A DNA stretch of 11,357 nucleotides from Bacteroidales bacterium (GCA_030600865.1 JAUVUS010000033.1:1-11357); one strand, 5' to 3'; positions 1 through 7,631 are shown, numbered from the stretch's first letter. Made by a program: numbers and translations. Notes: generated from the letters alone by a model not told the origin.

Positions 1-143
1 GCATATAGTTGACAATCATTATTATTTACTATCCCCGTAATGTATTTCTCAATGCGTTGCCTATTGAGTTCGAAAATAACAGGCTGGCGATGCATGCTTG
101 TAAAAACAAAATGTGTATACAGATTATTATAATCAATTTTCAT
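1..143 (-). CDS. tnpA: IS200-like / REP-associated Y1 transposase, N-terminus only
   Basis: Reading the minus strand from an ATG at 143 gives 47 codons that run off the left edge. The peptide begins MKIDYNNLYTHFVFT and continues with HRQPVIFE, RIEKYITGIV and NNNDCQLYA. The pattern YNNLYTHFVFT...RIEKYITGIVNNN is the N-terminus I know from short single-strand transposases of the IS200/IS605 (Y1, HUH) superfamily in Bacteroidetes, in particular the REP-associated tyrosine transposase (RAYT) type. The HUH motif and catalytic tyrosine lie further on and are outside the window, so activity cannot be judged. A long palindrome starts 10 bp upstream of the start codon, as expected for an element that recognises hairpins. 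The family call is fairly secure; the choice between IS200 and a domesticated RAYT is not. Confidence 0.82.
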   Translation of the reverse strand, partial: MKIDYNNLYTHFVFTSMHRQPVIFELNRQRIEKYITGIVNNNDCQLY

Positions 144-152
144 ATGAGCAAT

Positions 153-340
153 GAATAAGGTAATAAGGTTAATCTTATCCGGCTGTTTTTCCTACTAAGC
201 TTTAAGATAAAGATAAGGTTTTCATTTTTAAATAAATCTGTAATGTTAAAATTAAAGTGTGCTCTGGTAAAAAACCTTATTTCCTGCCAATAACCTTAGT
301 AGAAAAGAATGCATTTCATTTTAACCTTATTACCTTATTC
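153..340. repeat. 188-bp imperfect palindrome with perfect 20-bp ends
   Basis: The outer arms 153-172 and 321-340 are exact reverse complements over 20 bp. Inside them, 192-199 pairs with 295-302 (8 bp) and 213-222 pairs with 271-280 (10 bp). Each overall arm is 70 nt (153-222 and 271-340), with an unpaired centre of about 48 nt. The word ATAAGGT/ACCTTAT recurs on both sides. It lies directly upstream of the transposase start at 143. Candidate roles are the subterminal hairpins recognised by an IS200/RAYT enzyme, a non-autonomous palindromic element, or a transcript-blocking structure. The structure is read directly from the sequence; the function is inference. Confidence 0.75.
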
Positions 341-422
341 CATATTTACCGGTTGATATAAGTTTATTATTCCCCTGTTTTGTGCAATGCAGCACCCACA
401 AAAATGTAATTTTTAAGTTCAA

Positions 423-713
423 TTATATGTTAATTTTAACCATTCTTAAAATTGTATCAGTCGCTCCCCTGTTTTTTTCAACATAGTTCGAAGAAATTTT
501 ACCACGCTCCCTTAACTTATCTGAATCATTTAATAAGCCGGTTAAATTTTTCTCTAATTCGAAATAATTAACAATTGAAATTGCACCTCCGGATTTTATA
601 AGATCTACTGCTTCCCGGAATTTTTCATATACGGGGAGTTTCAGAACAAATAAAAAAAACAAACTTGTGATTGTTAATAACTTATATGCAAAAAGTGAAA
701 CTTTTTTTACCAT
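423..713 (-). pseudogene. Internally deleted waaA (kdtA) remnant
   Basis: This is a 96-residue ORF with an ATG at 713 and an AAGGTG stretch a few bases upstream. Residues 28-96 align with residues 345-412 of the intact WaaA at 5866-7104. By my count 31 of 68 ungapped positions are identical, including an exact VYEKFREAVDL block, GGA, GKIS, YV and RGAT/KGAT. The start has a hydrophobic stretch LLTITSLF that resembles LVTVASLF in the WaaA N-terminal anchor, so it may be the first ~25 and last ~69 codons of a second waaA joined after loss of roughly 315 codons. It lacks the acceptor-binding Rossmann half, the catalytic Glu region and the HNILEAA motif, so it cannot be a transferase. It starts 42 bp after wzc and could be co-transcribed. 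The C-terminal homology is solid; the N-terminal match is weaker. Alternatively it is a small membrane-anchored protein that uses a recruited WaaA tail. Confidence 0.75.
618..635. repeat. 18-bp direct repeat, copy 1 (waaA-derived)
   Basis: Exact copy of 6058-6075, 5440 bp away in the same orientation. It encodes part of the VYEKF block shared by the waaA remnant and the intact waaA. The similarity continues imperfectly on the lower-coordinate side, as expected for homologous coding sequence. Confidence 0.85.
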
Positions 714-755
714 TACACCTTAATGTACAAGAAAAAAATGTTGCCGGCCAAAAGA

Positions 756-3107
756 TTATTTGTATCCATATCCATATCCGTAGTTATAATTATAGCCTGC
801 ATTCTTTAAATTGATGTCATTAATAATAAGGTTGATATTTTTTATTTTCTTCTTTTCTAAATTTGAAAATAAATGAGACATCATCTTTTTTCTTGAATAG
901 TTATGCCTGACAATAAAAATGCTTTTGTCCGCATGTTTTTCAAGTAATAAGGCGTCTGAAACAACATTTATGGGTGGTGTATCAATAATTATATAATCAA
1001 ACCTTTTTCTCAATTCATCAAACAATAATTTTGTTTTAGATGAGGCTATTAATTCTAATGGATTTGGAGGAATCTGCCCTGTTGGAATCAACCATAAATT
1101 AGGGATTTCGGTTTCAAAAATAATATTTTCAATTTTGCAATTATCACTTAAAAAAGTACTTAGTCCATTTTTTTGATGCAAATCCATTAATTTAGAAACC
1201 GTAGGCCTTCTTAAATCAAAACTCAATAATAAAACTTTCTTTTTATACAAAGCAAAGCTTGCAGCCAGATTAACTGACACAAAGCTTTTTCCCTCTCCCA
1301 TCATAGTTGACGAAATCATTATAATAGGGCTCTTTATATCACCTAATACATATTGAAAATTAGTTCGTAATGATCTGAATGATTCTGCTATTATTGAATT
1401 AGGCGAGTTGTGAACTACCAACTGGCCATCCTCCTTATTGTGTAAAATATTACCTAAAACAGGGTAATCAACAATTTTTTCAATATCAGATAAATCAATA
1501 ATTCTATCGTTAAAATAATCATATAGCAAAATGGCTACAACGGGCAAGCCAATACCCAGAAAAAAGCCTATTAAAAATATAACTTTTTTATTTGGAGACA
1601 CGGGCGTCCCTTGGATAAGCTTAGGATAATCTATTATTTCATTTTCAGGAAGATTTGAGGCTTTCGCAATTTGCATTTCAGATTTTTTTCTTAATAAAAA
1701 AGTATATAATGCATCCCGTAACTGAAATTCTCTTTCATAGTTAAAAAGTTTTCTCTGGGTTTCCGGGAGTGACTGAACTTCCAAGGTTAGCTTGTCTATT
1801 CTTTCATTAATATCATTTAAGGATATTTTTGCTCTATCAATAGAATTTAAAACATTTTCGGATAAGGTGTTTTTTTGATTTTCAATTTTAATCTTTATAC
1901 TTTCCAGATATGGGTTATCCTTTTTCGAATTTACCATTATATCAACTTTTTCCGAATAAAGATTTGTAAGTTCTAAAATTAAGCCATTAAGAAGTTGGTC
2001 GTCAATTCCCATTGATGAAGGCGCAATCAAATCTTGAATTTCCTTATTTTTTGTTAAATAGCTTTGTAAATATGTGTAATACTTTTGTTTTAATATCAAT
2101 TCTGCTTTTTGGTTTTGAAGATTTTCGAGATTTTGATAAGCTTGCTGAGACTGAAAATCAATATTCATCATTTTTTGTGATGATTGGTACTCTTCCAAAC
2201 GCATTTCTGCACTTTTTAAAGAGTCTGCAATATCATAAATCTGACTATTAATAAAATCAATTGTATTTATAGCAACTCTATTCTTTTTTTCTACACCCCT
2301 GTTCAAATAAACATCAATTAATTTATTTATATAATCTAATGATTTATCAATATTTGTTGCATCATATTTAATTTTTATAACAGTCGAATACTTTACGTCC
2401 TCTATCTCAACATTTTGAAACTCTTCAGATAAAGAAGCTAATGATCTAAATTTAAACAGATACGTTTCTCCCTGTTCAAATTCTGACAATTCAATTATTT
2501 TGAATTTATAGTATTCATTAGAAAAATATTCATTTATAGTTATAGTATCATTTATTTCAAATTCAGTTAAAACCTGTCTTGTTTCATCAATATCAAATAA
2601 ATATAAGCCCACATCTTCACTATTTGCCCATATATGACAAACTTTATCATTAAGTTTTTCTAAATAGATATCTATGTTTACCGGTTGAACATGGCTTGAA
2701 TCATATTTTATAATAAACGGTGAGGAATTATACAATTCAATTTGTCTGTATTTGTCTTTAATGTAATATGAAACAGAAAAATTCAGTTCTTTTAATGTTT
2801 TCTCAGTTAATTGATATGAATTAAGTATCTCTATTTCGTTTTTCAGTTTATATTCAGCCATTGAACTAAAAGGAGATACTGCATTTTGTAAAATTGCATC
2901 AGGATCCATTAATGAATTCTCTTCTTTTATTAATAATGTAGAACTTATCCTATAAACAGGAGTAGTTGTTTTAATATAGAAAAAGGAAATTACAAGACTT
3001 AAAATAATTGTAAAAGGGAATATATACCAAAATCTTAAAAGCTTAAATAAATAAGCCTTCAGGTCAATTGGCTCATCCTCAACGAAGAATTTTTGATTTT
3101 CTGCCAT
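756..3107 (-). CDS. wzc: Wzc-type polysaccharide co-polymerase / BY tyrosine kinase
   Basis: An inner-membrane protein of 783 residues that controls chain length and export of an exopolysaccharide or capsule and autophosphorylates on tyrosine. Order of parts: a short cytosolic start; TM1 at about 26-46 opening a Wzz domain; a long periplasmic region with Gln/Glu/Lys-rich coiled coil at about 270-460; a Pro-containing approach (GTPVSPNKK) to TM2 at about 509-530; then the cytosolic kinase. The kinase has Walker A MMGEGKS (Lys607, Ser608), Walker A' LLLSFDLRRP (Asp631) and Walker B IIIDTPP (Asp709). In Walker A' the usual first Asp is Ser, which fits my recollection that this position varies in Bacteroidetes members. 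The tail holds six tyrosines at alternating positions 772-782, the expected autophosphorylation cluster. It is the last full gene of the unit, 42 bp after wza. Length and fusion of both halves match Wzc/GumC-kinase proteins. The substrate polymer is unknown because no glycosyltransferases are present. Confidence 0.95.
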   Translation of the reverse strand: MAENQKFFVEDEPIDLKAYLFKLLRFWYIFPFTIILSLVISFFYIKTTTPVYRISSTLLIKEENSLMDPDAILQNAVSPFSSMAEYKLKNEIEILNSYQLTEKTLKELNFSVSYYIKDKYRQIELYNSSPFIIKYDSSHVQPVNIDIYLEKLNDKVCHIWANSEDVGLYLFDIDETRQVLTEFEINDTITINEYFSNEYYKFKIIELSEFEQGETYLFKFRSLASLSEEFQNVEIEDVKYSTVIKIKYDATNIDKSLDYINKLIDVYLNRGVEKKNRVAINTIDFINSQIYDIADSLKSAEMRLEEYQSSQKMMNIDFQSQQAYQNLENLQNQKAELILKQKYYTYLQSYLTKNKEIQDLIAPSSMGIDDQLLNGLILELTNLYSEKVDIMVNSKKDNPYLESIKIKIENQKNTLSENVLNSIDRAKISLNDINERIDKLTLEVQSLPETQRKLFNYEREFQLRDALYTFLLRKKSEMQIAKASNLPENEIIDYPKLIQGTPVSPNKKVIFLIGFFLGIGLPVVAILLYDYFNDRIIDLSDIEKIVDYPVLGNILHNKEDGQLVVHNSPNSIIAESFRSLRTNFQYVLGDIKSPIIMISSTMMGEGKSFVSVNLAASFALYKKKVLLLSFDLRRPTVSKLMDLHQKNGLSTFLSDNCKIENIIFETEIPNLWLIPTGQIPPNPLELIASSKTKLLFDELRKRFDYIIIDTPPINVVSDALLLEKHADKSIFIVRHNYSRKKMMSHLFSNLEKKKIKNINLIINDINLKNAGYNYNYGYGYGYK

Positions 3108-3149
3108 TTTTAAAACAATAATTTATACCCTGAACATTACAATAACACA

Positions 3150-3926
3150 CTATTTAAATAAAGCATACACGATTGCTGCTGTTGTAATTGTTGATAAAAA
3201 CAATGAATACGGGAAATTTTGAAATGCAAATGATTTGCTTTTTAATGGTTCAATATATACCACATCGTTAGGCATTAAATAAAATTGATCTGATTGTAAG
3301 ACTCCATTATCAGTTAAATCCAAATAATACAATTCCGATCCACTTAATGTTTGTCGAACTAGTTTTACTTTTTGAACATTCCCAAAATTTTCATTTCCAC
3401 CAGCTTGAGCTACTGCCTGCAAAATATTAATTTGTTTATTTTTTATAATAAAAGTTCCCGGATTACTTACTTCTCCTAAAACTGAAACTCTATAATTTAC
3501 CAATTGTACAACTACAGTTGCTTCTTTAAAATACTCATTAACTGTTTTTTGCAATAAATCATTTACTTCTTTAACTGTTAAGCCTTTAACATAAACTTTA
3601 TCAATAAATGAAAAATTTATATAACCATCTTCTTCAATCCTATAACTATTCAGGTCTTGGTATGTGGCAGTCATAGGATTAGGGAAATCGGTTTGAAATA
3701 GCCGACTGGTTTTTTGATCAACACTGTTAACATTAATATAAAGCTGATCGCCGGGTTGCAGGTGATATGCCGTATTTCTGTTATTAATAAATCCGGAAGA
3801 AATATCCTCTACAGATTTTTCTTGTAATAATTGTACTTTTTTCTGTGAAACACACGAAGAAAATAGAGAAACAATGATCAATAGTCGCACAACATTTTTT
3901 AGGGTATAAATAGCTCTTGTTTTCAT
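3150..3926 (-). CDS. wza: Wza-type polysaccharide export lipoprotein
   Basis: An outer-membrane export channel subunit of 258 residues and the partner of Wzc. The signal peptide ends in the lipobox LFSSC, making Cys25 the lipidated residue. A polysaccharide-export (PES) domain starts near LQPGDQLYINV (56-66) and runs to about 140. An SLBB segment follows with VLGEVSNPGTF from about residue 149 and ILQAVAQAGG. A hydrophobic helix at about 238-257 ends the protein. It is much shorter than E. coli Wza (about 380 residues) and has one clear SLBB domain, which is common in Bacteroidetes. The C-terminal helix is probably the membrane-crossing segment, by analogy with the Wza helical barrel. It starts 22 bp after the SPOR-like gene and ends 42 bp before wzc, so co-transcription is very likely. 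The ATG at 3926 gives a complete signal peptide. Confidence 0.94.
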   Translation of the reverse strand: MKTRAIYTLKNVVRLLIIVSLFSSCVSQKKVQLLQEKSVEDISSGFINNRNTAYHLQPGDQLYINVNSVDQKTSRLFQTDFPNPMTATYQDLNSYRIEEDGYINFSFIDKVYVKGLTVKEVNDLLQKTVNEYFKEATVVVQLVNYRVSVLGEVSNPGTFIIKNKQINILQAVAQAGGNENFGNVQKVKLVRQTLSGSELYYLDLTDNGVLQSDQFYLMPNDVVYIEPLKSKSFAFQNFPYSLFLSTITTAAIVYALFK

Positions 3927-3948
3927 AATATATTGTTTTAATTATTTT

Positions 3949-5706
3949 TTATTTATTAGATAAGTTAATAGCTTCTTTTATATTGAGTTTTTTTCCGTTT
4001 TTATAAGCAACAATAAATGCTCCGGCAACTCCGGTGCTTTCTTTCATCTGCAAAGCAATTTGATATTTTTTAAAACTTCCAACCGAATATTTGAACCAAC
4101 CATTTTCTTTTATCAGATATACATTAGGCTCTTTACAATAAATATTTTTAATTTGATTTATCGACATTTCTTTATTGCTTGCAGCAATCTGAACTCTAAA
4201 AATTACCTGATCATTATTTGATGGCCAATCTGATATTATTTTGGGATCGTAACATCTCAGCATTTTTTTTGCCGCTAAAACATTTATCTTCTTTCCTCCC
4301 TGAAAAGCAATAACAAATGCACCTTTTACACCGCAATTTTCTCTAAACTTATTGGCTTCGTTAAATGTTTTAAATTCTCCTGCTGAATATTTATACCAAG
4401 CATCTTCTTCATATCGTTGAATTTTCTCATAGCCGGAATAAATTTTATGAAGATTCTCAGATGATATTATTTTTGTATCAGCAGCAATTTGTACTTTAAA
4501 TACAATGCCTTTCCCATGTGTTGGTTCACTTGAAACTTTGCCTGTTTTAGCTAAATAAAGAGGGACTTTAACTCCATTGTTATAGGCCACTATAAACGCT
4601 CCGTTAACTTTTGTCGATTCTTTTATATTTACAGCTTGTTCGTAAGTCCCTAATTTACCAACTGAATATTTATACCAACCATCTTCTTCTATAATATCAA
4701 TTAACTCAGCTCCCTGATAAATACTTTTAAGTACGTTTTCTGCTAATTTCATTTTGGCAGCAGCTATCTGAACTTTATATATTATATCATCATCAATAAC
4801 ATCTTCGGATTGATCATGCGTTTTTGTTATTACTTCTTTAGAATCATCATATTGCAATGCAATATCTCTTGATATTTTTTCAACTGTAGTATCTTCAACA
4901 ACTGATTCTTCAGCTTCTAAAACAGGTTTTTCGGTGTATAGATAATTATCCCAGGTATTTCTTATGCTTGATGAAGATAATGAATCAGAATAAATTAATT
5001 CGCGAAAAGAATTTAATGTAAACAATGCAGACAATGAGTCTTCTTGATTAATATAATCCTTATATGCTTGTAAAAGTTCCTGGTTTATATCAACATCTAC
5101 ATCTGACACTGAACCGGAAACCTCCTGAGTTTTACTTACAACACTTGTTTTACCGGTATAAATATCAATTAGCTGTTTTTGCTTATTTATACCTTCTTTT
5201 TCAAATTCTTGCGCTTTACTTAATTTAGCAAAACGATTATCTTTTTTATTTTTATCAATTTGATAAGCTTCATTTCTTAATACTTCTGCTTTATAGAACA
5301 ATTCACCTGCTTGTTCTTCTAAAAGTTTTACCTCAGGAGGTATAGAATTCTGAATTGAAAATTTAGATTTTAATTCCGGAATAATCTTTTTATAAACATT
5401 GTATTCTAAAAAATTGGCTTCCTTTTGCAGTTTAAAAGCACTTAATTGATTATCAATAGCTTTTTCTTTAAGTTTTTTAAATTTTTTTGTGTTTTCAGAA
5501 TCCGTAGTTTCATATTCAGCTATTTCAGAATATAATGAATTCGCTTTATCATTCTGCTCCTGTGCTTCGTAATTTAATTTCTGTGCTTTTTCAAGCTTTT
5601 TTTGATCTTCTTTATCATCAGGGAAGTCTTGATTTGTGAATCCCATCAATAAAAATACTGATGAAATTATCCAAATTATAAAGTAGTATTTCTTTGGCTG
5701 ATCCAT
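3949..5706 (-). CDS. Periplasmic protein with three SPOR-like repeats
   Basis: A 585-residue protein, first of the export unit. A hydrophobic stretch at about 8-24 (ending LLMGFTNQ) is a signal peptide or N-terminal anchor with no lipobox Cys. Residues about 30-190 are highly charged, rich in Lys, Glu and Gln, with repeated KLxxxA patterns, and look helical or coiled coil. A Ser/Asp/Val-rich linker follows to about 305. Three repeats then start near residues 310, 402 and 502. Each has VQIAA at its start, a central DGWYKYSVG-type motif (WYKYS or WFKYS) and an end of the form GV.GAF(I/V)(I/V)A(Y/F)..G.K. These match the pattern of Bacteroidetes SPOR-like domains; classical SPOR domains bind glycan strands lacking stem peptides. 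Its position ahead of wza and wzc suggests a periplasmic scaffold or peptidoglycan tether for the export machine, which is inference. The exact substrate of these repeats is not known to me. Confidence 0.85.
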   Translation of the reverse strand: MDQPKKYYFIIWIISSVFLLMGFTNQDFPDDKEDQKKLEKAQKLNYEAQEQNDKANSLYSEIAEYETTDSENTKKFKKLKEKAIDNQLSAFKLQKEANFLEYNVYKKIIPELKSKFSIQNSIPPEVKLLEEQAGELFYKAEVLRNEAYQIDKNKKDNRFAKLSKAQEFEKEGINKQKQLIDIYTGKTSVVSKTQEVSGSVSDVDVDINQELLQAYKDYINQEDSLSALFTLNSFRELIYSDSLSSSSIRNTWDNYLYTEKPVLEAEESVVEDTTVEKISRDIALQYDDSKEVITKTHDQSEDVIDDDIIYKVQIAAAKMKLAENVLKSIYQGAELIDIIEEDGWYKYSVGKLGTYEQAVNIKESTKVNGAFIVAYNNGVKVPLYLAKTGKVSSEPTHGKGIVFKVQIAADTKIISSENLHKIYSGYEKIQRYEEDAWYKYSAGEFKTFNEANKFRENCGVKGAFVIAFQGGKKINVLAAKKMLRCYDPKIISDWPSNNDQVIFRVQIAASNKEMSINQIKNIYCKEPNVYLIKENGWFKYSVGSFKKYQIALQMKESTGVAGAFIVAYKNGKKLNIKEAINLSNK

Positions 5707-5865
5707 TTTAATACAAATAGTTCTATTTCAAAAATGTAAAAGTGGTTTTAAATAATTAAAAATTATTTAAATTTTGTTCTAAATCTAATTTAAACACACT
5801 AAAGACGCAACTAAAATATGAATTTTACTGAAAACTATCAACAAAAGGTAACATATATCACCTAA
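5707..5865 (-). promoter_or_regulatory. Probable promoter region of the export unit
   Basis: This 159-bp AT-rich gap between the waaA stop and the SPOR-like start is the only sizeable gap in the minus-strand block, so the export unit may have its own promoter here. On the minus strand, TAGATTTA (complement of 5780-5787) lies about 20 bp after a TTG (complement of 5808-5810). This loosely resembles the Bacteroidetes pattern TTTG / TAnnTTTG, but the match is imperfect. No terminator hairpin was found after waaA, so read-through from waaA is also possible. Confidence 0.3.
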
Positions 5866-7104
5866 TTATTTGACATTAATAAAACTTAAGATTTTCGATG
5901 TAGCACCTTTTCTTTCATTAACATATTTTTCTGAAATTTTTCCTGCAAGTGTAATGTTCCCCTTATTTTCTATTAAAAAATCAAATTTGCTTTTTAACTC
6001 CTCAGAATTTGAAATCAAACAGGCCCCTCCTAATTTTTTTAGGTCAACTGCCTCCCTGAATTTTTCATATACGGGTCCAAAAATAATTGGCATCCCAAAT
6101 GTAGCTGCCTCAAGAATATTGTGTATCCCTTTGCCAAATCCACCTCCAATATACGCAATTTGTCCATACTTGTATATTGATGATAACAGACCAATACTGT
6201 CAATAATTAAAACATCAGCGTTTGAAACATTCTCTTCATTAGCTTCAGAGAATTTCATTACAATTTTCTCTTTCGAAACAGATTTAATAATTCTATTTAT
6301 GTTTTCTTTATGAATTTCATGAGGTGCTATAATCACTTTAAAGCGTATATCACTTTCATTAAAATATTTGATTAGAATATCTTCATCGGGTTTCCAGGTA
6401 CTTCCGGCAACAATTACTAAATTATTTTTTACAAATTTTTCAATAAGGGGTAAATCTTTAGATTGTTGAGTAATTGCAAATACCCTGTCGAATCTTGTAT
6501 CTCCGGTTACAGTAACATTATTAATATATATTGTATTAAGTAGATTTTTAGATTCTTCATTCTGTACGAAAAAGTGAGTAAACCAAGCCAGCATTTTTCT
6601 TGACTTTACAGCATACTTCTTAAAAAATCTTTGATTTTTTCTAAAAATACCTGAAACCAAATAAAGGGGAATCTTTCTTTTCCAAATCTCATGTAAAAAG
6701 AAATACCAGAATTCATATTTTATGAAAAAAACAAATTCGGGATTTACAATATTTAAGAATCGTTTAGCATTTCGGGGAGTATCTAAAGGCAAATAAAATA
6801 TAAAATCTGCTTTTTCATAATTCTTTCGAATCTCATAACCAGAAGGGGAATAAAAGGTTAGAAGAATTTTATAATCGGGATATTTTTGTCTAAAAGATTC
6901 TATTACAGGCCTGCCTTGTTCAAACTCTCCTAACGAAGCACAATGAAACCATGCTATTTTATCATTAGAATGAATCTTTTTACTTAATTCTTTAAAAATC
7001 TTTTTTCTTCCTTTAATCCACAATTTTGCTTTCGGATTAAATAATGAAGCAACAGTTACTAAAATGTAGAAAATTCTAATTCCAAAGAGGTATAAAATGG
7101 TCAT
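5866..7104 (-). CDS. waaA: 3-deoxy-D-manno-octulosonic acid (Kdo) transferase
   Basis: An inner-membrane GT-B glycosyltransferase of 412 residues that transfers Kdo from CMP-Kdo to lipid IVA in lipopolysaccharide core synthesis. An N-terminal hydrophobic anchor covers about 2-23. The acceptor half holds HCASLGEFEQGRP, with Glu60 in the position of the catalytic Glu known from Aquifex WaaA, then KYEFWYF and LVSGIFR. The donor half holds VAGSTWKPDED, IAPHEIH, YIGGGFGKGIHNILEAA (HN at 328-329) and GPVYEKFREAVDL. Length and motif order are typical, and nothing is missing. The ATG at 7104 gives the full anchor. A long palindromic repeat begins 17 bp upstream of this start. It lies 159 bp ahead of the export unit on the same strand. 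A truncated relative sits at 423-713. Confidence 0.97.
   Translation of the reverse strand: MTILYLFGIRIFYILVTVASLFNPKAKLWIKGRKKIFKELSKKIHSNDKIAWFHCASLGEFEQGRPVIESFRQKYPDYKILLTFYSPSGYEIRKNYEKADFIFYLPLDTPRNAKRFLNIVNPEFVFFIKYEFWYFFLHEIWKRKIPLYLVSGIFRKNQRFFKKYAVKSRKMLAWFTHFFVQNEESKNLLNTIYINNVTVTGDTRFDRVFAITQQSKDLPLIEKFVKNNLVIVAGSTWKPDEDILIKYFNESDIRFKVIIAPHEIHKENINRIIKSVSKEKIVMKFSEANEENVSNADVLIIDSIGLLSSIYKYGQIAYIGGGFGKGIHNILEAATFGMPIIFGPVYEKFREAVDLKKLGGACLISNSEELKSKFDFLIENKGNITLAGKISEKYVNERKGATSKILSFINVK
6058..6075. repeat. 18-bp direct repeat, copy 2 (inside waaA)
   Basis: Exact match to 618-635, within the codons for the VYEKF block of intact waaA. Together the two copies bracket the three-gene export unit in direct orientation. 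Confidence 0.85.
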
Positions 7105-7121
7105 AAAAACAAGATTTTAAA

Positions 7122-7276
7122 GGTGTACCACAAATTTCCCTAATCACTTAATAACTTTATAATCTTGTATGTTATCTTTGTGAATTCTTGGTGTTTTAGT
7201 GTCTTGGTGGCTAATATTTCCTGCCACTAAGGCTCAAAGACTCTAAGATACACAAAAAGGAAATTTGTCATACACC
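7122..7276. repeat. Composite long palindromic intergenic repeat
   Basis: The outer arms 7122-7139 and 7259-7276 are inverted copies matching at 16 of 18 positions (GGTGTA..ACAAATTTCC). The inner arms 7176-7211 and 7223-7259 form an imperfect inverted repeat of about 36 nt around an 11-nt centre. They are built from recurring TTGGTG / TTTAGTG / TTTGTG words that end in GGTGGC and GCCACTAAGG. A 36-nt segment (7140-7175) is present on the left side only, so the structure is asymmetric. GTG-word repeats of this style occur between genes in many environmental bacteria, as I recall. It sits 17 bp ahead of the waaA start codon and would be transcribed as the waaA 5' leader if the promoter lies upstream. 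It is unrelated in sequence to the palindrome at 153-340. Confidence 0.7.
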
Positions 7277-7534
7277 CGATTTGAAACCTGTCAACAAATT
7301 TAATGGTCAAAAATTGTTTTTAATAAGATTTTTAAATATAAATTCTTTTTTGTTTTTATTTTCCTGACTTACAGCTTATTACCATTGATATTAAAAGGAA
7401 ATGTAAAAACAAAAATGAGATATCTGCATAAAAAAGCTAATAAATATCATGTTTTTTATTGTTTTTTAAAGATTTTTTATATTTTTAGGCTTCAATATGG
7501 ATTTCTTGATACCCTAATCCTAAAATTTAAACCC

Positions 7535-7568
7535 AAAGGTCTTCATCTAAAGAAGGCCTTTTTTTTTT
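7535..7568 (+). terminator. Rho-independent terminator on the plus strand
   Basis: A 10-bp stem AAAGGTCTTC / GAAGGCCTTT (one T-G wobble) encloses the 7-nt loop ATCTAAA, and a run of ten T's (7559-7568) starts within the stem's last bases. The T-tract lies only on the plus-strand side. No plus-strand gene precedes it, and the next gene begins 104 bp later. It therefore ends either a small RNA or a leader transcript of the barrel gene. Confidence 0.75.
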
Positions 7569-7631
7569 AAAAATTTGACTCCATATTTTTCAACATTTCC
7601 AAATATTTTCCGTTCTTTAATTACTTATATT

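Noticed and set aside
378-403. Possible hairpin TTTTGTG / CACAAAA downstream of the waaA remnant
   Set aside because: The stem is short and AT-rich, with no T-tract on the minus-strand side, so I could not support a terminator call.
2012-2251. Plus-strand 79-residue open frame inside wzc
   Set aside because: It is antisense to the coiled-coil coding part of a well-supported gene and has no recognisable domain.
5870-6313. Plus-strand 147-residue open frame opposite waaA
   Set aside because: It lies entirely antisense to conserved waaA motifs; the frame is open by chance from the opposite-strand codon use.
7385-7570. Plus-strand 61-residue open frame with TTG start
   Set aside because: Lys/Phe-rich low-complexity translation of AT-rich DNA that runs into the terminator T-tract; no start signal or family resemblance.
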